Below, piece after piece: positions 17,518-25,760 of a stretch of DNA of 64,000 nucleotides (position 1 is the first letter of the stretch; each line of letters opens with the position of its first letter). The notes under the pieces were generated by a model that saw only the letters and a list, made by a program, of their open reading frames with translations, searched no databases and was not told where the DNA came from. A program made the position numbers and the translations under genes. Origin of the DNA: Marinifilum sp. D714 (GTDB taxonomy: Bacteria > Bacteroidota > Bacteroidia > Bacteroidales > Marinifilaceae). Location of the stretch: contig NZ_JALPNU010000004.1 of assembly GCF_030851345.1 (NCBI RefSeq), positions 310,001 through 374,000 of the forward strand. The letters run 5' to 3'.

Positions 17518-18222
17518 TTATTGGATAAAGAAAATGTATGTAAAATACAGCCCTGCTGAAATAAAAATTACAGCTGCTACTTTTCTAAACCAGTATTCGA
17601 AACTTTTAATTTTGTTGTAAAAATTGCCTACTCCCGAAAGAGTGAAAGCCAATAAATAGGCGATGATAATTACCGGTAAACCGGTTGCAATGGCGAAAAC
17701 AATTGGCAAAAGTAAACCATCAGCCTGCGAAACTGTAAGTGGAATTAACATTCCGAAATACAACACGCCACTGTAAGGACAAAAAGCCAGAGCGAAAATC
17801 ATTCCCATTAACAGGGCACCCCAATATTTTCCTCTCATTTTCTCCCCATTCAACTTATCGGTAAGCGAACTAACACCTGGGAAATTAATGGAAATAATAT
17901 CGAGCATAAAGACTCCGATAATGATTAGCAATGGTCCCAATAGCCTTTCGCCATAGGTGTTAAAGAAGCTCGAAATATCGAATTTACTTGCACCGAAAAA
18001 CAGAATTACTCCTAAAGCAGTGTAGCTTATTGCTCTTCCAAGTGTGTAAACCAATCCGTTTAAAAAGATTCTCTTTTTATCGCTAAGGTTTTTGCTAATA
18101 TAGGCTGTGGCAGTGATGTTTGTTGCCAAGGGACAAGGACTAATCGCTGTCATGATTCCCAGTAAAAATGCTGATAATATTGGAAAGCTGCTTTGCGATA
18201 ATAGTTGATCTAAATATTCCAT
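17518..18222 (-). CDS. ArsG-like efflux permease (DsbD-type membrane domain)
   Basis: The 234-residue membrane protein has six helices and the two cysteine motifs of the DsbD/CcdA fold, AISPCPLATN in the first helix and AFCPYSGVLYFG in the fourth. The CPLATN form is typical of the ArsG family, which exports aromatic aminoarsenicals. It lies 7 nt after the ArsF-like gene, as in known arsEFG clusters. Alternatively it could carry electrons across the membrane to the ArsF-like thioredoxin. Confidence 0.75.
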   Translation of the reverse strand: MEYLDQLLSQSSFPILSAFLLGIMTAISPCPLATNITATAYISKNLSDKKRIFLNGLVYTLGRAISYTALGVILFFGASKFDISSFFNTYGERLLGPLLIIIGVFMLDIISINFPGVSSLTDKLNGEKMRGKYWGALLMGMIFALAFCPYSGVLYFGMLIPLTVSQADGLLLPIVFAIATGLPVIIIAYLLAFTLSGVGNFYNKIKSFEYWFRKVAAVIFISAGLYFTYIFFIQ

Positions 18223-18229
18223 TATAATC

Positions 18230-18697
18230 TTATTGAAGCTCGGCTTTGATTACAGTTTCCAGTTTTTCGATGTATGCAGGAGTATCGTTAATGGCATTTC
18301 GGAACGCAAATGTTGTTAAATCCTGAATATCTCCTGTTTTAGCACTTTTAATGAACAAACCTGAACTACTTGCCTGGAAAGTTTTAGCCAAGTCTTTGTT
18401 TTCTTCCTGGTCGAAATTGATATCGAAGAAATTTGCATTTAAGCTTGCTGCCACTTCCTTGGCTTTTGCACCTACGACCTTGCAAGTTTTACATTTTCTG
18501 TCGCCATGAAAATAATATACTCCGGCTTCAGCTTTGTTTTCTGCTACTTTCTGCTCTGCTGATTTATCACATTTTGTGCAGTCACCTTTGCATGCTGTTT
18601 CTTGTTCAGCTTTTGCAGTTTCTTTTTTTGTGTTCGATTGGCAAGCGCCAAAACTTAATCCTAATGCTAGAATAGCAAGTGTTATAGTTTTCTTCAT
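18230..18697 (-). CDS. ArsF-like lipoprotein thioredoxin-fold protein
   Basis: The 155-residue protein has a signal peptide with lipobox FGAC, a cysteine-rich linker (CKGDCTKC), and a thioredoxin-like domain with a CKTC redox pair after YYFHGDRK. This order matches the ArsF family, named as a subunit for reduction of nitrophenyl arsenicals. It is probably anchored in the periplasm, where it could receive electrons through the adjacent DsbD-type protein. Enzyme activity has not been shown here. Confidence 0.75.
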   Translation of the reverse strand: MKKTITLAILALGLSFGACQSNTKKETAKAEQETACKGDCTKCDKSAEQKVAENKAEAGVYYFHGDRKCKTCKVVGAKAKEVAASLNANFFDINFDQEENKDLAKTFQASSSGLFIKSAKTGDIQDLTTFAFRNAINDTPAYIEKLETVIKAELQ

Positions 18698-18724
18698 TTT
18701 GTTTGTGTTTTAGTGTTATTGAAT

Positions 18725-18757
18725 TGATAGCTGTCAGCTAACAGCCTACAGCTATCA
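18725..18757. repeat. Hairpin within the arsenical operon
   Basis: TGATAGCTGT and ACAGCTATCA are a perfect 10-bp inverted repeat with a 13-nt loop, in the 65-nt gap between the small thioredoxin and the ArsF-like gene. No T-run follows, so it is not a strong terminator; it could adjust mRNA stability between operon segments. Confidence 0.6.
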
Positions 18758-18762
18758 GCTTT

Positions 18763-18999
18763 TTAAGCTTTTTGGATGAATTCCTTGATTTCTGATACCG
18801 AAGGAACTTTACCACTAACAACAACTTTTTCGTTGATCACCAAAGCAGGGGTTGACATTACGCCGTATGATAGGATTTTAACCATATCGTCGATTTTTTC
18901 AACTTTAGCATCAATTGCCAATTCTTCAACAGCTTTGTTTGCAGCTTCTGCCAATGTTCCACATTTTTTACAACCTGGTCCTAATACTTTAATATCCAT
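18763..18999 (-). CDS. Small thioredoxin, TM0996/MTH895 family (ArsE-like)
   Basis: The 78-residue cytoplasmic protein has the redox motif GCKKCGT (C-x2-C) and the cis-proline STPALVIN that marks the thioredoxin fold. Its size is typical of the MTH895-type mini-thioredoxins, which often accompany ArsP-like permeases and arsenic operons. It is 14 nt after the ArsR gene. A role in reducing arsenicals with ArsF is inferred from the cluster. Confidence 0.85.
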   Translation of the reverse strand: MDIKVLGPGCKKCGTLAEAANKAVEELAIDAKVEKIDDMVKILSYGVMSTPALVINEKVVVSGKVPSVSEIKEFIQKA

Positions 19000-19013
19000 G
19001 ATAGTGTTTTTTA

Positions 19014-19310
19014 TTATTTGAAAAATTCATTAAACAATTTTCGGGCAAGTGCCCAATTCTCTTTATTTAAGCAGTATTTAATTTTAGGAGGATTGATCTC
19101 TCCCTGAATTAAACCTGAGTTTTTTAATTCTTTTAAATGTTGCGATAGGGTTGATCGGGCAATGGGAACCTCTTCGGCCAAGTCGCCGCTGTAACAGCAG
19201 CTTTGCTTCGAGAGTAAATCGCATATGTATACCCTAACCGGGTGCGACAATGCTTTAGCAAACCTTGCCATTTGCTGTTCCTCTTGTGTATACAATTTTG
19301 TTTCTTCCAT
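19014..19310 (-). CDS. ArsR-family transcriptional repressor
   Basis: The 98-residue winged-helix protein has the ArsR DNA-recognition helix (RSTLSQHLKELKNSGLI). The CDLLSKQSCCYSGDL segment holds a Cys pair and an upstream Cys, in the place of the arsenic or metal site of ArsR proteins. It is the first gene of the six-gene operon, and the palindrome TTTCGTA-N4-TACGAAA lies 25 nt before its start, so it probably represses its own operon until a thiol-binding metalloid is present. Confidence 0.88.
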   Translation of the reverse strand: MEETKLYTQEEQQMARFAKALSHPVRVYICDLLSKQSCCYSGDLAEEVPIARSTLSQHLKELKNSGLIQGEINPPKIKYCLNKENWALARKLFNEFFK

Positions 19311-19334
19311 GTATTCTATCTTAGGTGTTTCGCA

Positions 19335-19352
19335 TTTCGTAAAAATACGAAA
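19335..19352. promoter_or_regulatory. ArsR operator
   Basis: TTTCGTA and TACGAAA form a perfect 7-bp inverted repeat with a 4-nt spacer, 25 bp upstream of the ArsR start. Shape and position fit the binding site of the dimeric repressor. Confidence 0.7.
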
Positions 19353-19624
19353 CGAAGTTGTAGACTTTTTTTTATTTCTCCAAATAAATGTTCAGTTTTT
19401 AGTTGGTGATGAAAAACACCTAGTGATGTTTATACGTTTTTTGGATACTTGACTGGATCGTATATTTTCCTGATTGATAGGTCTCTCTTTTTTCAAGTAT
19501 ATTTATTAGTGGAGTACAATAAATTGAACGGATAATGGATTATTGTTTTGTATTTTCATTAAATTGGTTCTCGCTAAACCTATTTATCTGAGTAAAATAA
19601 ATCAAAACTATAAACTCAATTTGT

Positions 19625-20083
19625 ATGGACGATATCATTACTACCCTTTTTAATGGACTCACCTATGGTGGAGATGTTAAGCTTTCTGTTCTCAATTATT
19701 TCTTGTTGGCTGTGGCCATGATGCCTTTTTTTCTTCAAGCTATGAGGTCAATTTCGAAAGGCTGGGCGATTGTTTTTACAATTGCATTTCTAATTCAATC
19801 ATTGTTCTGGTTTATATTAAAGGCTCAAGGAATTTCTATTGTTTGGAATGCCCTTGCGGGGATGTTGGTGCTTGTGGTAATCAGACATAGATTGTATATG
19901 TTGATGAAAACAAAATGGATGATTCTAGCTTCAGTAGCAGTCGTGATTCTGGCAGATGTTTATTTTGGATTGATCTTTCCCCTTATTAGCACAATAGCCC
20001 ATGTGGCAGCCTTTCTTTTGGGGGTAGTATTATACTTGCTTGTAGAAATTATTAAGAATAGAAAATTGTCGTTGAGTTCTTGA
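19625..20083 (+). CDS. Hypothetical membrane protein
   Basis: The 152-residue protein is almost all hydrophobic, with about five helices and short polar loops (RHRLYMLMKTKW in the middle). No motif that I know is present. It is read alone on the plus strand between two minus-strand units, and its stop is 25 nt from that of the convergent gene. The function is unknown. Confidence 0.6.
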   Translation: MDDIITTLFNGLTYGGDVKLSVLNYFLLAVAMMPFFLQAMRSISKGWAIVFTIAFLIQSLFWFILKAQGISIVWNALAGMLVLVVIRHRLYMLMKTKWMILASVAVVILADVYFGLIFPLISTIAHVAAFLLGVVLYLLVEIIKNRKLSLSS

Positions 20084-20107
20084 TGTGACTTGTCATAAAA
20101 ACTATTT

Positions 20108-20554
20108 TCAAAGAGAATACTTTCTGTTTTCCAAGCGCTTTGGGTATTTTGTTATTATCAGATAAACCAAGAAGAATAAAAATGGTCCGATGCGCATGTG
20201 TTGTCCTTGATAATTTGAATTTATGTCCTGAATTATGGATGAACACTCAATGTAAATTGCGCAGGTTGTAAGTAACATGAATCCACAAAGTAAGGGAAAT
20301 AGCAGCCTGTCTCCTTTGGTAAATTTAAGCAATAGTATACCTGTAAAAAAGTAAAAGATGTAGCCTGCAAATGTTGTTGTAAGATGAGTTTCGTTTGAGC
20401 TGCCAGCATAATCAAAGAAGGGAAGAGGTATTGCTTTTAGCCAGAAGTCTACAAATTCAAAATCGGGTGTTGCGTTAAATGTAATTCTTAGCATGCTGCT
20501 AAAAACTAATCCTAATATTGATAGGCTTACAAAGAATTTTTGTTGTGTGTTCAA
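20108..20554 (-). CDS. Hypothetical membrane protein
   Basis: This 148-residue protein has four hydrophobic segments (about residues 7-24, 60-80, 84-105 and 122-137) and a basic C-terminus. The loop after the first helix is long and polar. I recognise no family. It follows the lipoprotein at 20648 on the same strand, but a hairpin separates them. Confidence 0.55.
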   Translation of the reverse strand: MNTQQKFFVSLSILGLVFSSMLRITFNATPDFEFVDFWLKAIPLPFFDYAGSSNETHLTTTFAGYIFYFFTGILLLKFTKGDRLLFPLLCGFMLLTTCAIYIECSSIIQDINSNYQGQHMRIGPFLFFLVYLIITKYPKRLENRKYSL

Positions 20555-20576
20555 TGTTTTAAGATTTTAAATCGTA

Positions 20577-20612
20577 AAAAACACCCACACAACCTTTCGA
20601 TAGTGCAGGTGT
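20577..20612 (-). terminator. Probable terminator after the small lipoprotein
   Basis: On the minus strand ACACC-TGCAC pairs with GTGTG-GGTGT and is followed by TTTTT, about 35 nt past the stop at 20648. Confidence 0.55.
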
Positions 20613-20647
20613 TTCAATTAAAATATTCGAGAAAAATTGTTTGTAGT

Positions 20648-21034
20648 TTATTCTTCTAGTTTGATGCCAAACGAACTAATAGATATTCTGGTGGTTTTGC
20701 CTCCAGATATCTGGAATGACATGCTTTCACCATTGTAGCTGTCTTTTTTAAAGAATTCGATATAGTATGTTCCATGATTTAAATCTGTAATAGAAATTTC
20801 TTGATTTAAATATATCTCTCCTTCACGCAAAGGCTTAGGGTAAAACTCGGTAGAACTTGAACTTTCGGTTAATGCAGCCTTTTCGGTGTAGATTTCATAA
20901 GTTCCTCCAGAGTAATATTCTCCATATTGTGTGATAATTAAATCACCGGTAAGATCCATATCATCATCGCTACAAGAGCTTAGTGTTATTGATGCAAATA
21001 GCATCATCAATAGAATTGTTTTAAATGTTTTCAT
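20648..21034 (-). CDS. Small hypothetical lipoprotein
   Basis: The 128-residue protein has a signal peptide and a lipobox (TLSSC, Cys21) followed by SDDD. The acidic residues after the Cys resemble the lipoprotein export signal used in this phylum to reach the surface, so it may be exposed. The mature domain is beta-rich and has no recognised fold; NLNHGTYYIEFF-like strands suggest a small beta-sandwich. Confidence 0.6.
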   Translation of the reverse strand: MKTFKTILLMMLFASITLSSCSDDDMDLTGDLIITQYGEYYSGGTYEIYTEKAALTESSSSTEFYPKPLREGEIYLNQEISITDLNHGTYYIEFFKKDSYNGESMSFQISGGKTTRISISSFGIKLEE

Positions 21035-21071
21035 TGGTAGTTGTTAAATTAATAATCCCCTATTATTTAAT

Positions 21072-21770
21072 TTATTCTTCGGTTTGTTCTTCTGGGTTTT
21101 CGATTTCTTCGATCTTTTTTCGAGTAGCCGGATCAACAATCATTCTGGCTGATTTGTAGGACAGGTAGAATTCCTTGTCATCCACAAAAAGTTCCATCAT
21201 TGGATCGATTTGATTGCTGATTAAGCTCTGAATCTGATCGATATTGTCTTCGATTAATTCGTTGGTAGTTTTGCGCTCGCTAATCAGTTGGCGAGGTTCA
21301 GTTAATACCTTTTCGTAGTCGGTAATTTTAGTGCTCAGTTCGGTAATCATCTCTTCACTTAAGCCATAATCGGCAAGTTCGGTTTTAAGAGGTGTAATTC
21401 TTTCGAGCAAGTTTTTGCAAAAACTTAAAAGTTCCTTTTCTCTCAACTTCGTTAAGTAGGAATTGTTAATGCGATCAACAAAATTGCTCAGGTTTTCTTC
21501 TTTACTGATAAAAGAATAGACCTTAAGGATATTGCTCGCTTTTAAAGCTACAGAGCTCAAAGTAGCACGAACCAAGTTTTTGTTGCCCGAAGTTTTACTT
21601 GGAATGTTTTCAGCTTTGTCGATTAATTCGTTGGTTTCACCAATTAGGCTAGTAAGGCTAGTGAACATTTTTCCCATTGCCGGGATGTGAGCAAACTTTG
21701 CTTGATTGTTGCTTAAATTGATTTGCACTTGCTGGAAAGCATTGCTTCTTGCTGTAATTGATTTGTCCAT
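21072..21770 (-). CDS. Hypothetical helical protein
   Basis: The 232-residue protein is soluble and mostly helical, with no signal peptide. Leucine and charged residues alternate in a way that suggests coiled coil or helical bundle (ELSTKITDYEKVL). Its acidic tail ends in EEQTEE. I recognise no named family, though similar proteins are familiar from Bacteroidota. It is monocistronic and faces the repeat array at 22120. Confidence 0.6.
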   Translation of the reverse strand: MDKSITARSNAFQQVQINLSNNQAKFAHIPAMGKMFTSLTSLIGETNELIDKAENIPSKTSGNKNLVRATLSSVALKASNILKVYSFISKEENLSNFVDRINNSYLTKLREKELLSFCKNLLERITPLKTELADYGLSEEMITELSTKITDYEKVLTEPRQLISERKTTNELIEDNIDQIQSLISNQIDPMMELFVDDKEFYLSYKSARMIVDPATRKKIEEIENPEEQTEE

Positions 21771-22624
21771 TTTTTTTGAGTTAAAATAATTTTGTTATGA
21801 TTGGTTAGTTAAGTGGGTGATTCGAAATTAAAAATAATTTTTTAATTAACCGTAAAAATTATTGAAAAATAATCATAAGAGTATTGTGTTCACAATCGTT
21901 ATTGTTGGTTGAGAAGTGTGCATGTTCGAAAAGTTAATAGTTTTGATGTGTTTATGTGGTGTGTGAATCTAATTTTCTGTTTGTATAATAATGTGAAATA
22001 ATCAAAAAAAAGAATTGAATTCCTGTGTTCTGTTGGAATGCATTGTGATTGTAAGCGTATTTATTGGAATGTAAATCCTATCGATTAAAACTATATGTTT
22101 ACAGATTGACTTGTAAGGTCTATTTCTCGAAACAGAGAAGCTACTTCTCTAGGTTGAGAGACCATTTCTTAAAGCTTAAACCCTAATGATTGAGATGGAA
22201 AGTCCATTTAGCGAAGTCGAAAGCCTATAGATTGAAACTGAAATACCAATTCTTGAAGCTGAGATTCTATTTCTTGAAGGTGGAAGTCTGTAGATCGAGA
22301 CCTGAAGTTAATTTCTTAAGACCGAAAGTCAACCGCATGAGCCGCAAACCCCATTTCTTAGAATTGGGAGTCTATTTCTTGGCATGGGAAGTCTACTTCT
22401 CGAAGTTGAGAAGCTGTTTCTTGTAAATGCCTGTCGATTTCTTTAAACTTACTCTTTGTTGCTTGCATATTTCAGACAACATTATCCTTTATTTCGTTAA
22501 TCTATAATGGGGTGTAAAATATTTATTGCTTTGCTTTGTTGAGGGATTATTGTTTTGTACTTTCAGTGGCGAAAAGTAAAATAATGCATTGATGTACTTT
22601 ATTTACAAGTTAGCCACAATTGAA
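21771..22624. other. Intergenic region dominated by a repeat array
   Basis: This 850-nt gap has no believable gene. An AT-rich stretch (21771-22119) precedes the phased array at 22120-22455, and the rest leads into the lipoprotein gene. An open frame at 22190-22426 is a product of the repeat phase. Confidence 0.6.
22120..22455. repeat. Degenerate tandem array, exact 21-bp period, 16 units
   Basis: Sixteen consecutive units each begin with C at 22120, 22141, 22162 and so on to 22435 with no insertion or deletion. The loose consensus is CTATTTCTTGAAGTTGAAAGT. Several units are palindromic, for example CTTCTCGAAGTTGAGAAG. Sequence varies strongly between units while the spacing does not. It lies between divergent genes. 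Confidence 0.75.
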
Positions 22625-23080
22625 ATGAAAAAAAGAATCTACATAAGTCTATTGATCGTTACTATATTGATTGGATGTAATTTAAATTCAAAAGAAAGAT
22701 ATCAAAACAAGTATGATATAGAAATAAATTACAATCATTTCAAAGACATCAAGCCTCGCTCACGTAAATACATGGATGATAGGTATCTTAGAAATGGCAA
22801 TATATATCTGATTTTTGAAACAAGTTTTAGTAATGACACTGTTAATATTACAGTGAATAATAAGTTGAAATACCAAGATATAATAGCTACAGAGGCATCA
22901 ACAGGATTAGCAAAGTCTTATGAAATAGAAAACATTGATACTGTTTTTAATATTGGGATAAGGATTAATAATGGAAAACAGGCTTTCATCGAAATTGATA
23001 CGATGAATTTGTTTACTATTGAATATAGAGATGATAGACTTAGAATAGATGTTTTAAACCATGCTCCTATATATTACTAG
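22625..23080 (+). CDS. Hypothetical lipoprotein
   Basis: From the ATG at 22625 the protein is 151 residues with a signal peptide and lipobox (LIGC, Cys18); an ATG 36 nt upstream would spoil the signal peptide. The mature region is beta-rich, with NGNIYLIFETSFSND and later strands, and shows no known motif. It is the first of three plus-strand genes in a small accessory block between minus-strand neighbours. Confidence 0.6.
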   Translation: MKKRIYISLLIVTILIGCNLNSKERYQNKYDIEINYNHFKDIKPRSRKYMDDRYLRNGNIYLIFETSFSNDTVNITVNNKLKYQDIIATEASTGLAKSYEIENIDTVFNIGIRINNGKQAFIEIDTMNLFTIEYRDDRLRIDVLNHAPIYY

Positions 23081-23407
23081 CAATCAAAAGTGGCTACAAA
23101 AGCTAAATTTCAAGGGCGGTGACACTCTCCCGAAAGCTTTCAGGATTGATAATATAACAAAACTTTAAACGGTAGCGGCTTTGATAAGGCGGTAGTTTCC
23201 ACCGATAGCGCAAGCTTGCAGCTCGTGCTTTGCGAATGCAAAAATAGAATAGAAGTAAAATGATAAACCGAGGCAGTAGTATATATTTTTATTTCTGCCG
23301 AGGCAGAAGTGAGAATTTAAACGATAGAATTATAAACAACAAACCTACGGAATAGGAGGTATGATGCCATACCTGCGAAACGTTGTGTGTAATTTGAGTA
23401 AGCCCGT
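23081..23407. other. Spacer with repeat fragments before the cassette-like gene
   Basis: No gene is seen. The stretch holds GCTCGTGCTTTGCGA at 23221, which recurs at 24882, a paired CCGAGGCAG motif near 23265 and 23298, a hairpin GGTATG-atgc-CATACC at 23358-23373, and half of the inverted repeat at 23383. Confidence 0.55.
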
Positions 23408-24161
23408 ATGAAAAATATAATCACATATATTCTTTTAATCCTAACTCTTGGTTGTAATGCACAAGAGAAGAAAAGCAATTTTGAGTGGAATCTTGAAAAA
23501 GAAAGAATCCATAATAAAAACAGAAATGATTCTATAAAATGGAGTTCGAAAAATTGGCAAGCTGACATACATAATTTTACATTTGAAGGAAAGCCCATGA
23601 GAAATGGAGTTTTTCCAGTTCCTGATTATGATTTATCAGACACCACTTTTAATGGGTTAGGAAATTCTGGTAATTGGAAAGGATTTGACTTAAAAGACAA
23701 GAAAATCATCTATCATTCCTTTTACGTAAATAAAAATGCGACTAACAAACAATATATAAATTGTAAACCGAATGAGGTTTTCTTTACAATTGCTATTTTG
23801 ACAGATAGCATTGACTTGAAAAAGTATTCTCACACAAATGTTAGTGTTACGTCCCGAAATCAGCCTCATTATGTCGGTCAGGGTTTTGTTAAAACCAAAT
23901 CCAACGAAATAGATTTTATCTCGTTTTTGACAGCAGATAGAAATGGCTATGCAATTGTCAATATGAGACTGTTTGATTTAAGAATTGGACGAATAATATT
24001 AATTGCACCACAACAAGACGGTACTCTACGTTCATTGCAGCTGGATTCACCAATTATGTCTTCAGATGAAATAGGTGAACATCTAGAAACCTTGATGTCA
24101 AATGACAAAAAGATAATAGAATTTTTCACTAAACCAGATAACATTTAAAAACTACACACAA
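23383..24161. mobile_element. Cassette-like unit bounded by 13-bp inverted repeats
   Basis: TTGTGTGTAATTT at 23383-23395 and AAACTACACACAA at 24149-24161 are inverted repeats with one mismatch. They start 13 nt before and end 13 nt after a single lipoprotein gene. No transposase is present. It resembles a promoterless gene cassette; mobility is inference. Confidence 0.4.
23408..24148 (+). CDS. Hypothetical lipoprotein in a cassette-like unit
   Basis: The 246-residue protein has a signal peptide with lipobox LGC (Cys16) followed by NAQEKK, then a polar mature domain with no family that I know. GQGFVKTKSNEIDF and DRNGYAIVNMRLFDLRIGR suggest a beta-rich fold. The stop codon is directly followed by an inverted repeat whose partner ends 12 nt before the start. 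No promoter is visible, so it may rely on upstream transcription. Confidence 0.6.
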   Translation: MKNIITYILLILTLGCNAQEKKSNFEWNLEKERIHNKNRNDSIKWSSKNWQADIHNFTFEGKPMRNGVFPVPDYDLSDTTFNGLGNSGNWKGFDLKDKKIIYHSFYVNKNATNKQYINCKPNEVFFTIAILTDSIDLKKYSHTNVSVTSRNQPHYVGQGFVKTKSNEIDFISFLTADRNGYAIVNMRLFDLRIGRIILIAPQQDGTLRSLQLDSPIMSSDEIGEHLETLMSNDKKIIEFFTKPDNI

Positions 24162-24424
24162 CAAGCCGTTATAAAGCAAAAGGGGTAAGATGTGTTTCGG
24201 ATGGTTCGAGGCTTTGGCGATCATCACCAAATCGTTGATTTGGTTTTAAAAACAGAAAAATTATAAACAAGATACAACGCTTTGGCTCCTTAGTATTTTA
24301 GAAAGGTAAAACTAGATAAAACCCTTTCGCTTCATACGGTCAGATCTTAAAAAGCACTTTATTCTATATTTGGTGCAAGAATGAAAAGAATTTATAACAA
24401 AATAAATTGGAGAGATAATCATTC

Positions 24425-24847
24425 ATGAAACAATCAATAATACATATAGCATTAGTTGTAAGAGATTATGATGAAGCAATCGATTTTTACACTAAAAAGT
24501 TGAACTTCGAATTAATTGAAGATACCTATCAGCCAGAGCAGGATAAACGTTGGGTTGTTGTATCGCCCCCAGGCTCATCTGGCACCACGATACTTCTTGC
24601 TAGAGCATCTAAGCCAATACAAAAAGAATTTATTGGAAATCAGGCAGGAGGGAGAGTGTTTCTGTTTTTAAATTCAGATGATTTTTGGAGAGACTATAAT
24701 GACATGATTTCGAAAGGGATTGAGTTTGTTAGAGAGCCTAAAGAAGCAGATTATGGAACCGTAGCAGTATTTAAGGATTTGTATGGAAACCTTTGGGACT
24801 TATTGGAATTGAAAGCAGATCATCCATTAGCAAAGAGAAATAAATAG
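24425..24847 (+). CDS. VOC-family (glyoxalase/bleomycin resistance-like) protein
   Basis: The 140-residue protein has the two beta-alpha-beta-beta-beta modules of the VOC fold. His7 in HIALVV and Glu in LWDLLELK are the likely metal ligands, and YDEAIDFYTKKLNFEL is the typical first helix. Such proteins are lyases, dioxygenases or antibiotic-binding proteins; the substrate cannot be told. It is the last plus-strand gene of the accessory block. Confidence 0.85.
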   Translation: MKQSIIHIALVVRDYDEAIDFYTKKLNFELIEDTYQPEQDKRWVVVSPPGSSGTTILLARASKPIQKEFIGNQAGGRVFLFLNSDDFWRDYNDMISKGIEFVREPKEADYGTVAVFKDLYGNLWDLLELKADHPLAKRNK

Positions 24848-24925
24848 CCGGATAGATAACTATTGAAAGTACGAGTATGCCGCTCGTGCTTTGCGAGTAA
24901 GGGCTACAAGTTTGGCTGATTTTAA

Positions 24926-25600
24926 TTACTTGTATCGAAATATCGATTTGTTATTCAATTCGGTCATTTTCCCATTGGTTTTGTACATCAAATAAATTAG
25001 GAATGGGAAGAAAAGGATTAATACCCAGTTGATTTGAACCATTAGAATAAAGTCGTAGGTGCCATGTACCAGGAATGGAATTAAGAATGCCATTACAAAT
25101 AGAGGAAGTCTACTGCCTTTCGAAAACTTAGCCAATCCCAGGTAATAGCCCATCATGATGCCGAACATGGCATGTGCAGGAACGGCGGTGAAAGCTCGTG
25201 CAATACCTGTGCTCATTCCGTTCGAAAATACATACATGATGTTTTCTACCAAGGCAAATCCCAGCGATACAAAAACGGCATATACAATCCCATCGAATCG
25301 TTCGTTAAAGTTTGGGTTTTTCCATACCAAAATATAAACCGCCAATAGTTTAAAGGCTTCTTCGCAAAGGGCTGCCACTAAAAAGGCATCGCCAAAAGCA
25401 TAACCAATTTTCCCGTTAAAAATATGCGGAAGAAAAGAGGATACAGCTTTCTCTGCAAATATGATTGGTATGGTAGTGATCATACCAGCCAGAAGCCCTT
25501 TTCCCAATAACGCAAGTGGTTCTTTCTCGTATTTGTCGCGATAGTAAACGTAGAATAGAATTATGGCTATTGGTGCTACAGAGATTAGTAGAAGATTCAT
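24926..25600 (-). CDS. PrsW-family intramembrane metalloprotease
   Basis: The 224-residue membrane protein has the motifs of the PrsW/CPBP-related proteases in order: EEAFK (Glu80, Glu81, Lys84), FDGIVYA with GFALVEN, HAMFGIMMGYYLG, and HGTYDF. The Glu and His residues should bind zinc inside the membrane. In Bacillus PrsW cleaves an anti-sigma factor; the substrate here is unknown. It is monocistronic. Confidence 0.88.
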   Translation of the reverse strand: MNLLLISVAPIAIILFYVYYRDKYEKEPLALLGKGLLAGMITTIPIIFAEKAVSSFLPHIFNGKIGYAFGDAFLVAALCEEAFKLLAVYILVWKNPNFNERFDGIVYAVFVSLGFALVENIMYVFSNGMSTGIARAFTAVPAHAMFGIMMGYYLGLAKFSKGSRLPLFVMAFLIPFLVHGTYDFILMVQINWVLILFFPFLIYLMYKTNGKMTELNNKSIFRYK

Positions 25601-25760
25601 GTGTGTTTATTGATAAGCTATGAAGTCATCAAATTTAGAAAAAGTCTTTTGTTAAACCAATAAGAATAATAAAAATGCTTTCCGCAGTTGTAAAATGAGA
25701 TAGCAGGCATACAATTACGCTTGTAGCCTGCTATGCTTGTATGTTTTATGTGAGAATTAA

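Noticed and set aside
22190-22426. 78-codon frame with heptad-like repeats
   Set aside because: Its repeat is the 21-bp DNA phase read as 7-residue units; the array continues upstream through two stop codons, and composition is unlike real proteins here.
22120-22455. Possible CRISPR array
   Set aside because: No separate repeat and spacer parts, units vary everywhere, the period is only 21 bp, and no cas genes are present.
23383-24161. Integron cassette with attC sites
   Set aside because: The inverted repeats do not fit the RYYYAAC/GTTRRRY core and there is no integrase in the window.
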